A program made the position numbers and the translations under genes. A model generated the notes under the pieces. It worked only from the letters and a program-made list of their open reading frames with translations. It was not told the DNA's origin and did no database searches. From positions 1 through 64,000 of the forward strand of contig JAKFDI010000033.1 of NCBI GenBank assembly GCA_036676235.1: DNA of 64,000 nt, written 5' to 3'. Below, in pieces: positions 9,781 to 17,841 of this stretch. Every line of letters begins with the position of its first letter. Positions within the stretch are counted from its first letter, which is position 1. The stretch comes from JAKFDI01 sp036676235. GTDB taxonomy: Bacteria; Pseudomonadota; Gammaproteobacteria; Burkholderiales; Burkholderiaceae_C.

Positions 9781-9806
9781 ATGTATTGCAGTGTAGTGCA
9801 ATGCAT
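9781..9806 (-). promoter_or_regulatory. Palindromic operator upstream of the parDE-type operon
   Basis: Arms ATGTATTGCA (9781-9790) and TGCAATGCAT (9797-9806) match in 9 of 10 positions across a 6-base centre. The site lies 18-43 bases before the antitoxin ATG in an AT-richer patch that should contain the promoter. Ribbon-helix-helix antitoxins normally repress their own promoter at such sites; binding here is inferred. Confidence 0.6.
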
Positions 9807-9817
9807 TCGGCGCACGG

Positions 9818-10219
9818 CTACACCACGATGCGCGCGGCCAACTCCCGCAGCCGCTCCATCCCCGGTTCCTTGCGCGGCCACACCAGCTCGACGCCGTCGC
9901 CCGCGTAGCGCGGCAGCACGTGCAGATGCAGGTGCGGCACGCTCTGCCAGCCGGCGGGTTTGTTGGCCTGCAGCACCGTGATGCCTTCGGGCTGAAATTC
10001 CGCCTGCACCGCGAGCGCGATGCGGCGTGCCGCGCGCATCAGGGCGGCGGCTTCGTCCTCGCTGCAATCGAGCAGCGTCTCGTGCGGCTTCTTCGTCGCC
10101 ACGATCACGTGGCCGTCGTTGACCTGGCCGGCGTCCATGAAGGCGAAGACGTGCTCGTCTTCGTAGACCTTGGCGCAAGGCCATTCGCCGGACAGCAGCT
10201 TCTCGAACACGGTGCTCAT
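9818..10219 (-). CDS. HIT-family protein (histidine triad nucleotide hydrolase)
   Basis: 133-aa HIT protein with the histidine triad HLHLHV near residue 96 (VPHLHLHVLPRY) and the nucleotide-binding block FMDAGQVNDGHVIVATKK. Members hydrolyse AMP-linked substrates or dinucleoside polyphosphates; the substrate is not predictable. Translation was placed at the ATG 10219 (MSTVFEKL), where family similarity begins. A dispersed repeat occupies 10222-10300, directly in front of the start, so the only nearby ribosome-site-like bases (GAGGGG) come from the repeat. An upstream 36-codon frame overlaps the start as ATGA. Confidence 0.9.
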   Translation of the reverse strand: MSTVFEKLLSGEWPCAKVYEDEHVFAFMDAGQVNDGHVIVATKKPHETLLDCSEDEAAALMRAARRIALAVQAEFQPEGITVLQANKPAGWQSVPHLHLHVLPRYAGDGVELVWPRKEPGMERLRELAARIVV

Positions 10220-10326
10220 GTGGACCCCTCGCTCGCGGCGTACCGCGGTCGATCCCCCGAGGGGATGCGGGCCGGCTTGGGAGCGGCCCGGCGCTCGGCC
10301 CGCCGGCAGATTGATCCAGGTTTCAT
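10216..10326 (-). CDS. Possible 36-aa upstream ORF, largely encoded by a dispersed repeat
   Basis: Begins MKPGSICRRAERRAAPK and ends ASEGST, with a good ribosome site (GAGGAGA) 7 bases before its ATG; its stop overlaps the HIT start as ATGA. Most of the peptide is translation of the repeat at 10222-10300 and is Arg/Ala/Pro-rich with no recognisable domain. The strong ribosome site was probably that of the HIT gene before the repeat inserted between the two (inference). Whether the peptide is made or only couples translation is unknown. Confidence 0.35.
   Translation of the reverse strand: MKPGSICRRAERRAAPKPARIPSGDRPRYAASEGST
10222..10300 (+). repeat. Dispersed GC-rich repeat, copy A
   Basis: About 79 bases strongly similar, in the same orientation, to 50067-50141 inside topB. 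Shared blocks are CGATCCCCCGAGGGGAT and CTTGGGAGCGGCCCGGCG, with variable bases between. The internal CCCCC/GGGG symmetry makes it a REP-like palindromic element. It sits immediately upstream of the HIT gene start codon. Confidence 0.8.
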
Positions 10327-10545
10327 AGGTTCGTCTCCTCGATGAAGGCCGCATCTTCGCCCGCGCCGCGGGCCGTTCCAAGTTGACACACATCACGAGC
10401 GGCGGATCGAGGGTTGGTCCTCAAGACGTGTCCGGCTCGCGTCGCGATGCTGTGAGCCTTGCCCAGCCGATGCGGCCGGGCATGTGCGCGCCCGCTCCGC
10501 GGTAACCGGCCGCGCGGTTTCAAGATCCAGCACGAGGAGACAACC

Positions 10546-11010
10546 ATGGCCATCTCTCTCCAGGTCAACGGCCGGGCGGTCAGCGTCAAGGCCGAGCCCG
10601 ATACGCCCTTGCTGTGGGTGATCCGCGACGAGATCGGGCTCACCGGCACCAAGTTCGGCTGCGGCATGGCGCTGTGCGGCGCCTGCACCGTGCATCTGGA
10701 CGGCACGCCGGTGCGCTCGTGCCAGACGCCGGTGTCGGCGGCGGCGGGCAAATCGGTCACCACCGTCGAGAGCCTCTCGCGCAACAACACGCATCCGCTG
10801 CAGAAGGCCTGGATCGCGCACGACGTGCCGCAATGCGGCTACTGCCAGTCGGGCCAGTTGATGAGCGCAGCGGCGCTGCTCAAGGCCAACAACAACCCGA
10901 GCGACGCCGACATCGACCAGGCGATGAGCGGCAACCTGTGCCGCTGCGGCACTTACCAGCGCATCCGCGCGGCGATCAAGACCGCCGCGGCCGAAATGCG
11001 CAAGAGCTGA
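10546..11010 (+). CDS. [2Fe-2S] subunit of molybdenum hydroxylase (IorA-like), module 1
   Basis: 154-aa electron-transfer subunit of an isoquinoline 1-oxidoreductase-type xanthine dehydrogenase-family enzyme. It holds the plant-ferredoxin cluster cysteines (FGCGMALCGACTVH plus a fourth Cys in VRSC) and the second cluster domain (QCGYCQSGQ and LCRCGT). The start at 10546 has GAGGAGA upstream; an earlier in-frame start is not supported. It lies 14 bases before the large molybdopterin subunit. No own signal peptide is visible, so it is probably carried out with the Tat-bearing partner. Confidence 0.92.
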   Translation: MAISLQVNGRAVSVKAEPDTPLLWVIRDEIGLTGTKFGCGMALCGACTVHLDGTPVRSCQTPVSAAAGKSVTTVESLSRNNTHPLQKAWIAHDVPQCGYCQSGQLMSAAALLKANNNPSDADIDQAMSGNLCRCGTYQRIRAAIKTAAAEMRKS

Positions 11011-11024
11011 ACGGGGAGCACACC

Positions 11025-13199
11025 ATGACATCTACCGTTTCCACGCCCGCGGCCGACACCGCCGCCACGGACGCCGCCGGCCTGTCGCGCCGCGGCTTCC
11101 TGCAGGGTTCGGCCGCCGTCACCGGCGGATTGATGCTCGGCGTCAGCCTGCCCGGCAGCATCGCCCACGCCGCCGGCACGATGTACACGCCGAACGCCTG
11201 GGTTCACATCGCCGACGACAACACCATCACCCTGATCCAGGCCCGCTCGGAGATGGGTCAGGGCGTCTACACGGCGCTGCCCATGCTCATCGCCGAAGAG
11301 CTGAACGTCGACCTGCGCAGCGTGCGCGTGGCGATGGCGCCACCCGGCAAGGCCTACGGCAACGCGCTGCTCGGCGGGCCGCAACTCACCGGCGGCTCCA
11401 CCTCGGTGCGCGACGGCTGGGAGAAGCTGCGCGTGGCCGGCGCCCAGGTGCGCGAGATGCTGCTTTCCGCGGCCGCCGCTCAATGGAAGGTCGACGTCGC
11501 CTCGCTCAAGGCCGAGAACGGCCGCGTCACCGGTCCCGGCGGCAAGAAGGCGACGTACGGCCAGCTCGCGGCCGCCGCCTCCAAGTTGCCCGTGCCCGAG
11601 AAGGTGACGCTCAAGGACCCGAGCCAGTTCCGTATCGTCGGCAAGCCCACGCGCCGGCTGGACACGCCTGCCAAGGTGAACGGCACGGCCGAGTTCGGCA
11701 TCGACGTGAAGCTGCCGGGCATGGTCTACGCCTCGCTCGCGCAGTGCCCGGTGATCGGCGGCAAGGTGGTGAGCGTCGATGCCGGCAAGGCCAAGGCGAT
11801 GCCGGGCGTCATCGACGTGGTGCAGATTCCCGATGGTGTGGCCGTGGTGGCCGATAGCTGGTGGCGCGCCAAGAAGGCGCGCGAGGCGCTCGTCATCCAG
11901 TGGGACGAAGGCCCCGGCGCCGCGCTCGACGAGAAGACCATGCTCGAAGGCCTGCGCGGCGCGATCGGCAGCGCCAAGCCCTTGCCATTGAAGGCAGTGG
12001 GCGACGCCGATGCGGCCCTCGCCGCGGCGAAGAACGTGCACGAGGCGGAGTACACGCTGCCGCTGCTGTCGCATGCGCCGATGGAGCCGATGAACTTCAC
12101 GGCCCACGTGCATGACGGCCGCGTCGACCTCATCGGCCCCACGCAATGGCAGGACGCGCCGGCCGCCGTCGTGGCCAAGCTGCTCGGCGTGCCGCCGGAG
12201 AACGTGAGCCTGCGCACCACCTTCCTCGGCGGCGGCTTCGGGCGGCGCATCGACTTCGACTACATCGTGCAGGCCGCGCTCATCTCGCAGGCGGTGAAGC
12301 GCCCGGTCAAGCTGGTGTGGTCGCGTGAGGACGACACCACGCACGACTTCTACCGCCCGCAGGCCGTGATCCGCGCGGCCGCCGCCATCGGCGACGACGG
12401 CAAGCCCACCGCCATGACCTACCGCCTGGCCTCGCAGTCCATCACCGGGCGCGTGTTCGGCCTGCCCGCGCCGGCACAGGACCCGCTGATGACCGAGGCG
12501 GCCATCGCGCCCTACGAGATCGCGGCCACGAGGCACGACGTCGTCAAGCACGACGCCGGCCTGCGCGTGGGCTACTGGCGTTCGGTGAGCCATGCGCTCA
12601 ATGCCTTCGCCAACGAGACCTTCATCGACGAGCTGGCCGCGAACGCGAAGCAGGACCCGCTGGCCTACCGGCTCTCGATGCTGCAGGGCAAGCCGCGCTT
12701 CGTCCACGTGCTCAAGCAGGCGGCGGAGAAGGCGGGCTGGGGCACGGCCGCGCCGGCGGGGCGCTTTCGCGGCATCGCGCTGATGGAGGGCTACGACTCG
12801 TATCTCGCGCAGGTGGCGGAGATCTCGCTCAAGGACAACGAAGTGCGCGTGCACCGCATCGTCACCGTGGCCGACTGCGGCCGCATGGTGAACCCCGACA
12901 CGGTGGAAGCGCAGATCCAGTCGAGCATCGTCTTTGGCCTGAGCGCCGCGCTGTGGGGCGACATCACCCTCGACAAGGGCCGTGTGCAGCAGACCAACTT
13001 CCACAACTACCGGCTGCTGCGCATGCACGAGATGCCGGTGCTGGAGACCGTGCTCATTGCGAGCACCGAGAAGCCCGGCGGCATGGGCGAGCCGGCCACC
13101 GCCACCATCGGCCCCGCAGTCGGCAACGCCATCTTCGCGGCCACCGGCAAGCGCCTGCGCAAGATGCCGTTCACGCCGGAGAACATCGCCGCGGCGTAA
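11025..13199 (+). CDS. Molybdopterin-binding subunit of aldehyde/xanthine dehydrogenase-family enzyme (IorB-like), module 1
   Basis: 724-aa catalytic subunit carrying a molybdenum-cytosine-dinucleotide-type cofactor in the relatives. A Tat signal is visible (SRRGFLQGSAA, residues ~20-30, followed by a hydrophobic stretch to AHA), so the enzyme is exported folded. Cofactor blocks seen: RSEMGQGVYTALPM, FLGGGFGRR, and GGMGEPATATIGPAVGNAIF, which contains the family's catalytic Glu. Substrate is unknown: aldehydes or N-heterocycles are typical. It forms a two-gene unit with 10546-11010, closed by a strong terminator; no xdhC-type maturation gene is nearby. Confidence 0.92.
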   Translation: MTSTVSTPAADTAATDAAGLSRRGFLQGSAAVTGGLMLGVSLPGSIAHAAGTMYTPNAWVHIADDNTITLIQARSEMGQGVYTALPMLIAEELNVDLRSVRVAMAPPGKAYGNALLGGPQLTGGSTSVRDGWEKLRVAGAQVREMLLSAAAAQWKVDVASLKAENGRVTGPGGKKATYGQLAAAASKLPVPEKVTLKDPSQFRIVGKPTRRLDTPAKVNGTAEFGIDVKLPGMVYASLAQCPVIGGKVVSVDAGKAKAMPGVIDVVQIPDGVAVVADSWWRAKKAREALVIQWDEGPGAALDEKTMLEGLRGAIGSAKPLPLKAVGDADAALAAAKNVHEAEYTLPLLSHAPMEPMNFTAHVHDGRVDLIGPTQWQDAPAAVVAKLLGVPPENVSLRTTFLGGGFGRRIDFDYIVQAALISQAVKRPVKLVWSREDDTTHDFYRPQAVIRAAAAIGDDGKPTAMTYRLASQSITGRVFGLPAPAQDPLMTEAAIAPYEIAATRHDVVKHDAGLRVGYWRSVSHALNAFANETFIDELAANAKQDPLAYRLSMLQGKPRFVHVLKQAAEKAGWGTAAPAGRFRGIALMEGYDSYLAQVAEISLKDNEVRVHRIVTVADCGRMVNPDTVEAQIQSSIVFGLSAALWGDITLDKGRVQQTNFHNYRLLRMHEMPVLETVLIASTEKPGGMGEPATATIGPAVGNAIFAATGKRLRKMPFTPENIAAA

Positions 13200-13216
13200 C
13201 CGTCGAGCTTCCATGA

Positions 13217-13250
13217 AAAAGGGCGCCGCAATTGCGGCGCCCTTTTCATT
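13217..13250. terminator. Bidirectional terminator between module 1 and PQQ dehydrogenase
   Basis: Perfect palindrome at 13221-13242 (GGGCGCCGCAATTGCGGCGC plus CC) flanked by AAAA on the left and TTTT on the right, so it can end transcription from both sides. It follows the Mo-subunit stop codon. Confidence 0.85.
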
Positions 13251-13307
13251 TCAGCGCTTCGCGGCGCAGGAAACGCGACCGCCCGTATTTCCAAGCAAAC
13301 GCCGCGG

Positions 13308-13372
13308 ATCCGGCTTTGCCGGTCCGCTGGTGTTGCCCCCTGGGGGGCGCGCGAAGCGCGTAGGGGGGAGCC
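13308..13372. repeat. GC-rich intergenic repeat-like element of a second type
   Basis: Contains GCCCCCTGGGGGGC and CGCGCGAAGCGCG, two short palindromes, between the terminator and the stop of the PQQ dehydrogenase. It resembles the dispersed intergenic elements common in this bacterial group (recognition from memory), but it differs from the copies at 10222 and 50067, and I see no second copy in the window. Confidence 0.45.
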
Positions 13373-13375
13373 CAA

Positions 13376-15514
13376 TTACTTCGGTCTTATGGCGTCCGCC
13401 GTTCCTTGGATGAACGCCTTGATCTTCTCCACGTCCTCGGCTTTCAGCTTGCCCGTGAAGTCCGGCATGCCGTTGGCCATGAATGGTCCCTTGAACACGA
13501 TGCGGTCGAGGTTGGCGATCATCGCCGGCGCCGAATAGCCGAGGTTGGGCACATTGCCGCCGCGGTCCACGCCCGGTACGCCGTGGCAGGCGATGCAGTT
13601 GCTGACGTACAGCGCCGTGCCTTCGGGCACGTGCTTGGGGTCGTACTTCACGCCCGCGATCAGGTTGTTGCGCTGGTGCGCCGTGAACTCGGGCAGCGGC
13701 GCCTTGCCGCCGATGGCAAAGGTGAACACGGTGCCCGGCAGCGTGGTCTGCGCCACGCGCTGGCTGATGCCGAACACGCCGCCCCAGCCCACCGCCACCG
13801 ACACGTACTGCACGCCGTCCACCACGTAGGTGGCGGGCGCCGCCACCACGCCGGTGCCGGTGGGCGTTTCCCACAGCTTCTGGCCGGTCTTCGCGTCGTA
13901 GGCGACGAAGCGCCCGTCGGCCGTGCCCTGGAACACCAGGTTGCCCGCGGTGGTCAGCGTGCCGCCGTTCCACGGCGCCACATGCTCCTGGCGCCAGACC
14001 TCCTTCTGCTGCACCGGGTCCCAGGCGATGAGCCGGCCCATCGGCTTGCTGGGCGAGGGCACGGCGCCCAGGTGCATGCCGGTGTTCCAGCCGATGCCGG
14101 CGCTGAACTGGCCGGCGCGCGGCTTGTTCCAGGCCCAGTTCGGGTCGTCCATCAGCGTGAGCGGCACATGCTGCGCCGGCAGGTAGACGAGCCCCGTCTG
14201 CGGGTTGAAGCTCATCGGGTGCCAGTTGTGCGCGCCGTAGGGGCTGGGCACCGCGTCGAAGGGCTTGTCGCGCGAGACCGAGGCCGGGTTCACCATCGGC
14301 CGGCCGTTCTTGTCGTAGCCGCTGGCCCAGTTCACATCGACGAAGTTCTTGGCCGAGATGAACTCGCCGTTGGTGCGGTCGATGACGAAGAAGAAGCCGT
14401 TCTTGGGCGCATGCAGGATCACCTTGCGCGGCTTGCCCTCGATCTTCAGGTCGGCGAGGATCATCGGCTGCGTGGCCGTGAAGTCCCAGTTGTCGCCCGG
14501 CGTTTCCTGGTAGTGCCAGACGTACTTGCCGGTGTCCGGGTTCAGCGCGACAAGTGACGACAGGTACAGGTTGTCGCCGCCCTTGGGGCTGCGTGCGTGC
14601 CAACTCCACGGCGAGCCGTTGCCGGTGCCGATGTACATCAGGTTCAGCTCGGGGTCGAAGGTGATCGTGTCCCAGGCCGTGCCGCCGCCGCCCGCTTCCC
14701 AGTACTTGCCGCTCGGATCCCAGGTCTTGGCGGCTTTCGCCATCGACTCGTCCTCGAAGGGCTTGCCCGGGTCGCCCGGCACGGTGAACCATCGCCACTT
14801 CTGTTCGCCGGTCTCGGCGTCGTAGGCGGTGACGTAGCCGCGCACGCCGTACTCGCCGCCGCCGTTGCCGATGATCACCTTGCCGTTGAAGACGCGCGGC
14901 GCGCCGGTGATGGTGTACGAATAGCGCCGGTCGGTGATGGTGTCCTTCTCCCACGCGACCTTGCCGGTGGCCGCGTCGAGCGCGATCAGCCGGCCATCGT
15001 AGGCGGCCACGAACACCTTGCCCTTCCACAGCGCCACGCCGCGGTTGACCACGTCGCAGCAGCCCTTGTAGCCGCCCTCGCGGTCGACCTTGGGGTCGTA
15101 CATCCACAGCTTCTCGCCGGTGCGCACGTCGATGGCGTGCACGATGCTCCACGCGCCCGTCACGTACATGATCCCGTCGACGACCAGCGGCGTCGCCTCC
15201 ACGCCGCGCGTGGATTCGAGGCTGTGCGTCCACACGAGGCCGAGGTTCTTCACGTTGGCGGCGTTGATCTGGTCGAGCCGCGAGAAGCGCGTCTCAGCGT
15301 AATCGAGGCCGTAGGTCGGCCAGTCGCGGCCGCTGGCGGCATTGCGCACGATCGCCCCCTCGTCGACTTTCGACGTGACGGCACGCATGTGATCGGCACT
15401 GCCCTTGGTGCCGGTGAACTCGCCGGCGGCGCAGGCGGCCAGCACGACGGTGGCGGCAGCGATCGTCCAGGCGGTGGTGCGCCGCCGGGTCGGGGCGCGT
15501 GAAGCTTGGGTCAC
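13376..15514 (-). CDS. PQQ-dependent quinohemoprotein alcohol dehydrogenase (type II-like) lipoprotein
   Basis: 712-aa periplasmic enzyme oxidising alcohols with pyrroloquinoline quinone and passing electrons through its own heme c. Seen: lipoprotein-type leader with VVLAAC near residue 27, eight-bladed propeller pattern (repeats such as GRLIALDAATGKVAWE), the vicinal disulfide Cys152-Cys153 (YKGCCDVVNRG), and a C-terminal cytochrome c domain with CIACH at 640-644. The GTG start at 15514 has GAGGAGA in front and gives a clean signal; an ATG 18 codons upstream has none. PQQ synthesis genes are not in the window. It converges on molybdenum hydroxylase module 1, suggesting a combined alcohol and aldehyde oxidation role (inference). 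Confidence 0.93.
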   Translation of the reverse strand: MTQASRAPTRRRTTAWTIAAATVVLAACAAGEFTGTKGSADHMRAVTSKVDEGAIVRNAASGRDWPTYGLDYAETRFSRLDQINAANVKNLGLVWTHSLESTRGVEATPLVVDGIMYVTGAWSIVHAIDVRTGEKLWMYDPKVDREGGYKGCCDVVNRGVALWKGKVFVAAYDGRLIALDAATGKVAWEKDTITDRRYSYTITGAPRVFNGKVIIGNGGGEYGVRGYVTAYDAETGEQKWRWFTVPGDPGKPFEDESMAKAAKTWDPSGKYWEAGGGGTAWDTITFDPELNLMYIGTGNGSPWSWHARSPKGGDNLYLSSLVALNPDTGKYVWHYQETPGDNWDFTATQPMILADLKIEGKPRKVILHAPKNGFFFVIDRTNGEFISAKNFVDVNWASGYDKNGRPMVNPASVSRDKPFDAVPSPYGAHNWHPMSFNPQTGLVYLPAQHVPLTLMDDPNWAWNKPRAGQFSAGIGWNTGMHLGAVPSPSKPMGRLIAWDPVQQKEVWRQEHVAPWNGGTLTTAGNLVFQGTADGRFVAYDAKTGQKLWETPTGTGVVAAPATYVVDGVQYVSVAVGWGGVFGISQRVAQTTLPGTVFTFAIGGKAPLPEFTAHQRNNLIAGVKYDPKHVPEGTALYVSNCIACHGVPGVDRGGNVPNLGYSAPAMIANLDRIVFKGPFMANGMPDFTGKLKAEDVEKIKAFIQGTADAIRPK

Positions 15515-15740
15515 GGGTGTCTCCTCGTTGCTCGTTGGATGTCTGGCGGTGCGAAGGCGCACGCTCACTCATGCCCTGGTGTCGAGCCGATCTTTGTGCG
15601 CACACCCGGGGGTCGCAATGGGGGTTGTCCGTCCCTTTGTTGCAGCTTGCTGCCGCCGTTCATCAGGGTCAACGCGGAGGCCGCGGCGCTATCCTTGCGA
15701 ACCGTTTCATCCTTTGCTGTTCGACGGCCCGAATTGCGTC

Positions 15741-17009
15741 ATGAATCCAGTTGCCGAGCCACTTGCCGCCTTGCCCGACGCGCCCGCCGCGAGATTGCCG
15801 GCGCAGTGCGAGGTGCTGGTCGTCGGCGCCGGACCGGCCGGCAGCGCCGCAGCGATCACGCTGGCGCGCGCGGGTATCGACGTGGTGCTGGTCGACCAGC
15901 ACAGCTTTCCGCGCGACAAGGTGTGCGGCGACGGCCTGATCCCGGACGCCCATGCGGCGCTGCGCAAGCTCGGCGTCTACGACGAGGTGCAGGCGCTGGC
16001 GCGGCCGGCCAGCCACGTCGGCTGCATCGCGCCGCGCGGCGGGCGCATCGACGTGCCGGGGGCGCTGGCCGTGCTGCCGCGGCGCGAGCTGGACTGGATC
16101 CTGTGCCGCGCCGCCGTCGCCGCCGGTGCGCGCATGCACGCGCCGCTGAAGTTCGTGGCGCCGCTCGAAGACAACGGCGCCGTGGCCGGTGCCGTGCTGC
16201 AGGCCGGCGCCGACCGCATCGAACTGCGCGCGCCCTGGGTCGTTCTCGCCACGGGCGCCGTGCCGCAGGCGCTGATGGCCGCCGGCATGTCCGAGCGCCA
16301 GACGCCCAGCGGCGTGGCGCTGCGCGGCTACATCCGCAACCCGGCGATGGCCGCGCAGATCGACCGCCTCGAAGTCGTGTGGCACCGTGCGCTGCGCCCC
16401 GGCTACGGCTGGATCTTTCCCTGCCCGGGCGGCGTGTTCAACATCGGTGTGGGGCTGGCCGACAGCCACGACGCGAAGCGCAACGGCCGGCTCGCCAAGC
16501 GCGAGTTCAACCTCAAGCAGGTGTTCGAGGACTTCACCCGCGCCTACGAACCCGCGCGGCGGCTGGTCGAAGGCGGCGAGTGGGTCACGCCGCTGAAGGG
16601 CGCGCCGCTGCGCTGCACGCTCGAAGGCGCGCGCTACTCGCGGCCCGGCCTGCTGGTCACCGGCGAGGCGGCGGGCAGCACCTACTCCTTCACCGGCGAG
16701 GGCATCGGCAAGGCACTGGAGACCGGCATGCTCGCGGCCGATGCCTTGATCGCCGGGCGAAGGCAGCGCCAGGCCGACGCCGATGTGCGGGCGGCCTACG
16801 AAGCGGCGCTGGCTGCGCTCAAGCCGCGCTTCGATCTCTACGCCCGCGCCAACCGCGTCAACAACCATCCGTGGCTGGCCGACCTGCTGGTGTGGCGCGC
16901 CAAGCGCAGCCCGCGGCTGCTCGCGCGCATGACCGGCGTGCTCAACGAAACCAGCAACCCGGGCCACATCGTCAGCGTGAAGGGCTTCATGCGGCTCTTT
17001 GCCGAATAG
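15741..17009 (+). CDS. FAD-dependent oxidoreductase, geranylgeranyl-reductase family
   Basis: 422-aa flavoprotein with the Rossmann motif VVGAGPAGSAAA near residues 27-38, the family signature FPRDKVCGDGLIP at ~57-69, and a second FAD-contact region (GLLVTGEAAGSTYSFTGEGI). The geranylgeranyl reductase/halogenase-like family reduces isoprenoid or other polyunsaturated substrates; the real substrate here is unknown. It is the first gene of a probable plus-strand run reaching 22367 and is divergent from the PQQ dehydrogenase (226-base gap). No clear ribosome site precedes the ATG. Confidence 0.85.
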   Translation: MNPVAEPLAALPDAPAARLPAQCEVLVVGAGPAGSAAAITLARAGIDVVLVDQHSFPRDKVCGDGLIPDAHAALRKLGVYDEVQALARPASHVGCIAPRGGRIDVPGALAVLPRRELDWILCRAAVAAGARMHAPLKFVAPLEDNGAVAGAVLQAGADRIELRAPWVVLATGAVPQALMAAGMSERQTPSGVALRGYIRNPAMAAQIDRLEVVWHRALRPGYGWIFPCPGGVFNIGVGLADSHDAKRNGRLAKREFNLKQVFEDFTRAYEPARRLVEGGEWVTPLKGAPLRCTLEGARYSRPGLLVTGEAAGSTYSFTGEGIGKALETGMLAADALIAGRRQRQADADVRAAYEAALAALKPRFDLYARANRVNNHPWLADLLVWRAKRSPRLLARMTGVLNETSNPGHIVSVKGFMRLFAE

Positions 17010-17021
17010 GACAGTCGAGCG

Positions 17022-17783
17022 ATGTGCCAACTGCTCGGCATGAACGGCAACACGCCGACCGACATCGTCTTCAGCTTCACCGGCTTCTCGACGCGCGCCG
17101 AGGAGCACAAGGACGGCTTCGGCATTGCCTTCTTCGAGGGCGCCGGCGCGCGGCTCTTCGTCGATGCGCAGGACGCGCGCACCTCGCCAGTGGCGAGCAT
17201 GGTGCGCAGCTACCCGATCCGCAGCAAGAACATCATTGCCCACATCCGCAAGGCGACGCAGGGCGTGGTGAACCTTGCCAACACCCACCCCTTCCAGCGC
17301 GAGCTGTGGGGCCGCTACTGGGTGTTCGCGCACAACGGCGACCTGAAGGGCTTCACGCCGCGGCTGCACGCGGCCTTTCACCCGGTGGGCGCAACAGACA
17401 GCGAGCGTGCCTTCTGCTGGCTGATGCAGGAGTTGGCCAAGGCGCACGCCGGCCTGCCGCCGGTGGCCGAACTCACCGCCACCTTGCGTGAGCTGGTGCC
17501 CACCATCGCCGCGCACGGCACCTTCAACTTCATGCTCAGCAACGGCGAGGCGCTGTGGGCGCACTGCTCCACAAACCTGCACTACCTCGTGCGCCAGCAT
17601 CCCTTCGGCCGCGCGCGTCTGCAGGACGAGGACGTGAGCGTGAACTTCGCCGACGTCACCGAACCCGGCGACCGCGTGGCCGTGGTGGTGACCGAGCCGC
17701 TGACGGCCGACGAGGCCTGGATCGCCTTCGCACCGGGTGAGCTGAAGGTGTTCGTGGACGGCGAGCCGCTGGCAAACACCTGA
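17022..17783 (+). CDS. Class II glutamine amidotransferase (YafJ-type)
   Basis: 253-aa Ntn-hydrolase. Cys2 directly after the initiator Met (MCQLLGMNGN) is the nucleophile, and the glutaminase pattern continues with HKDGFGIAFFEG, IIAHIRKAT and WVFAHNGDLKGF. It starts 12 bases after the flavoprotein gene. Stand-alone members of this family are of unclear physiological role; they would release ammonia from glutamine or hydrolyse a related amide. No second, synthase domain is present. Confidence 0.88.
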   Translation: MCQLLGMNGNTPTDIVFSFTGFSTRAEEHKDGFGIAFFEGAGARLFVDAQDARTSPVASMVRSYPIRSKNIIAHIRKATQGVVNLANTHPFQRELWGRYWVFAHNGDLKGFTPRLHAAFHPVGATDSERAFCWLMQELAKAHAGLPPVAELTATLRELVPTIAAHGTFNFMLSNGEALWAHCSTNLHYLVRQHPFGRARLQDEDVSVNFADVTEPGDRVAVVVTEPLTADEAWIAFAPGELKVFVDGEPLANT

Positions 17784-17841
17784 GCGTGTGCGCCCGGGCG
17801 GGCGACACAATCGCGGCACCTTCGCGATAGCCTTTCGCCCG

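Noticed and set aside
10383..10411. TTGACA as a -35 box for the module 1 operon
   Set aside because: The hexamer at 17 bases distance (ATCGAG) is a poor -10, so a promoter call is not justified.
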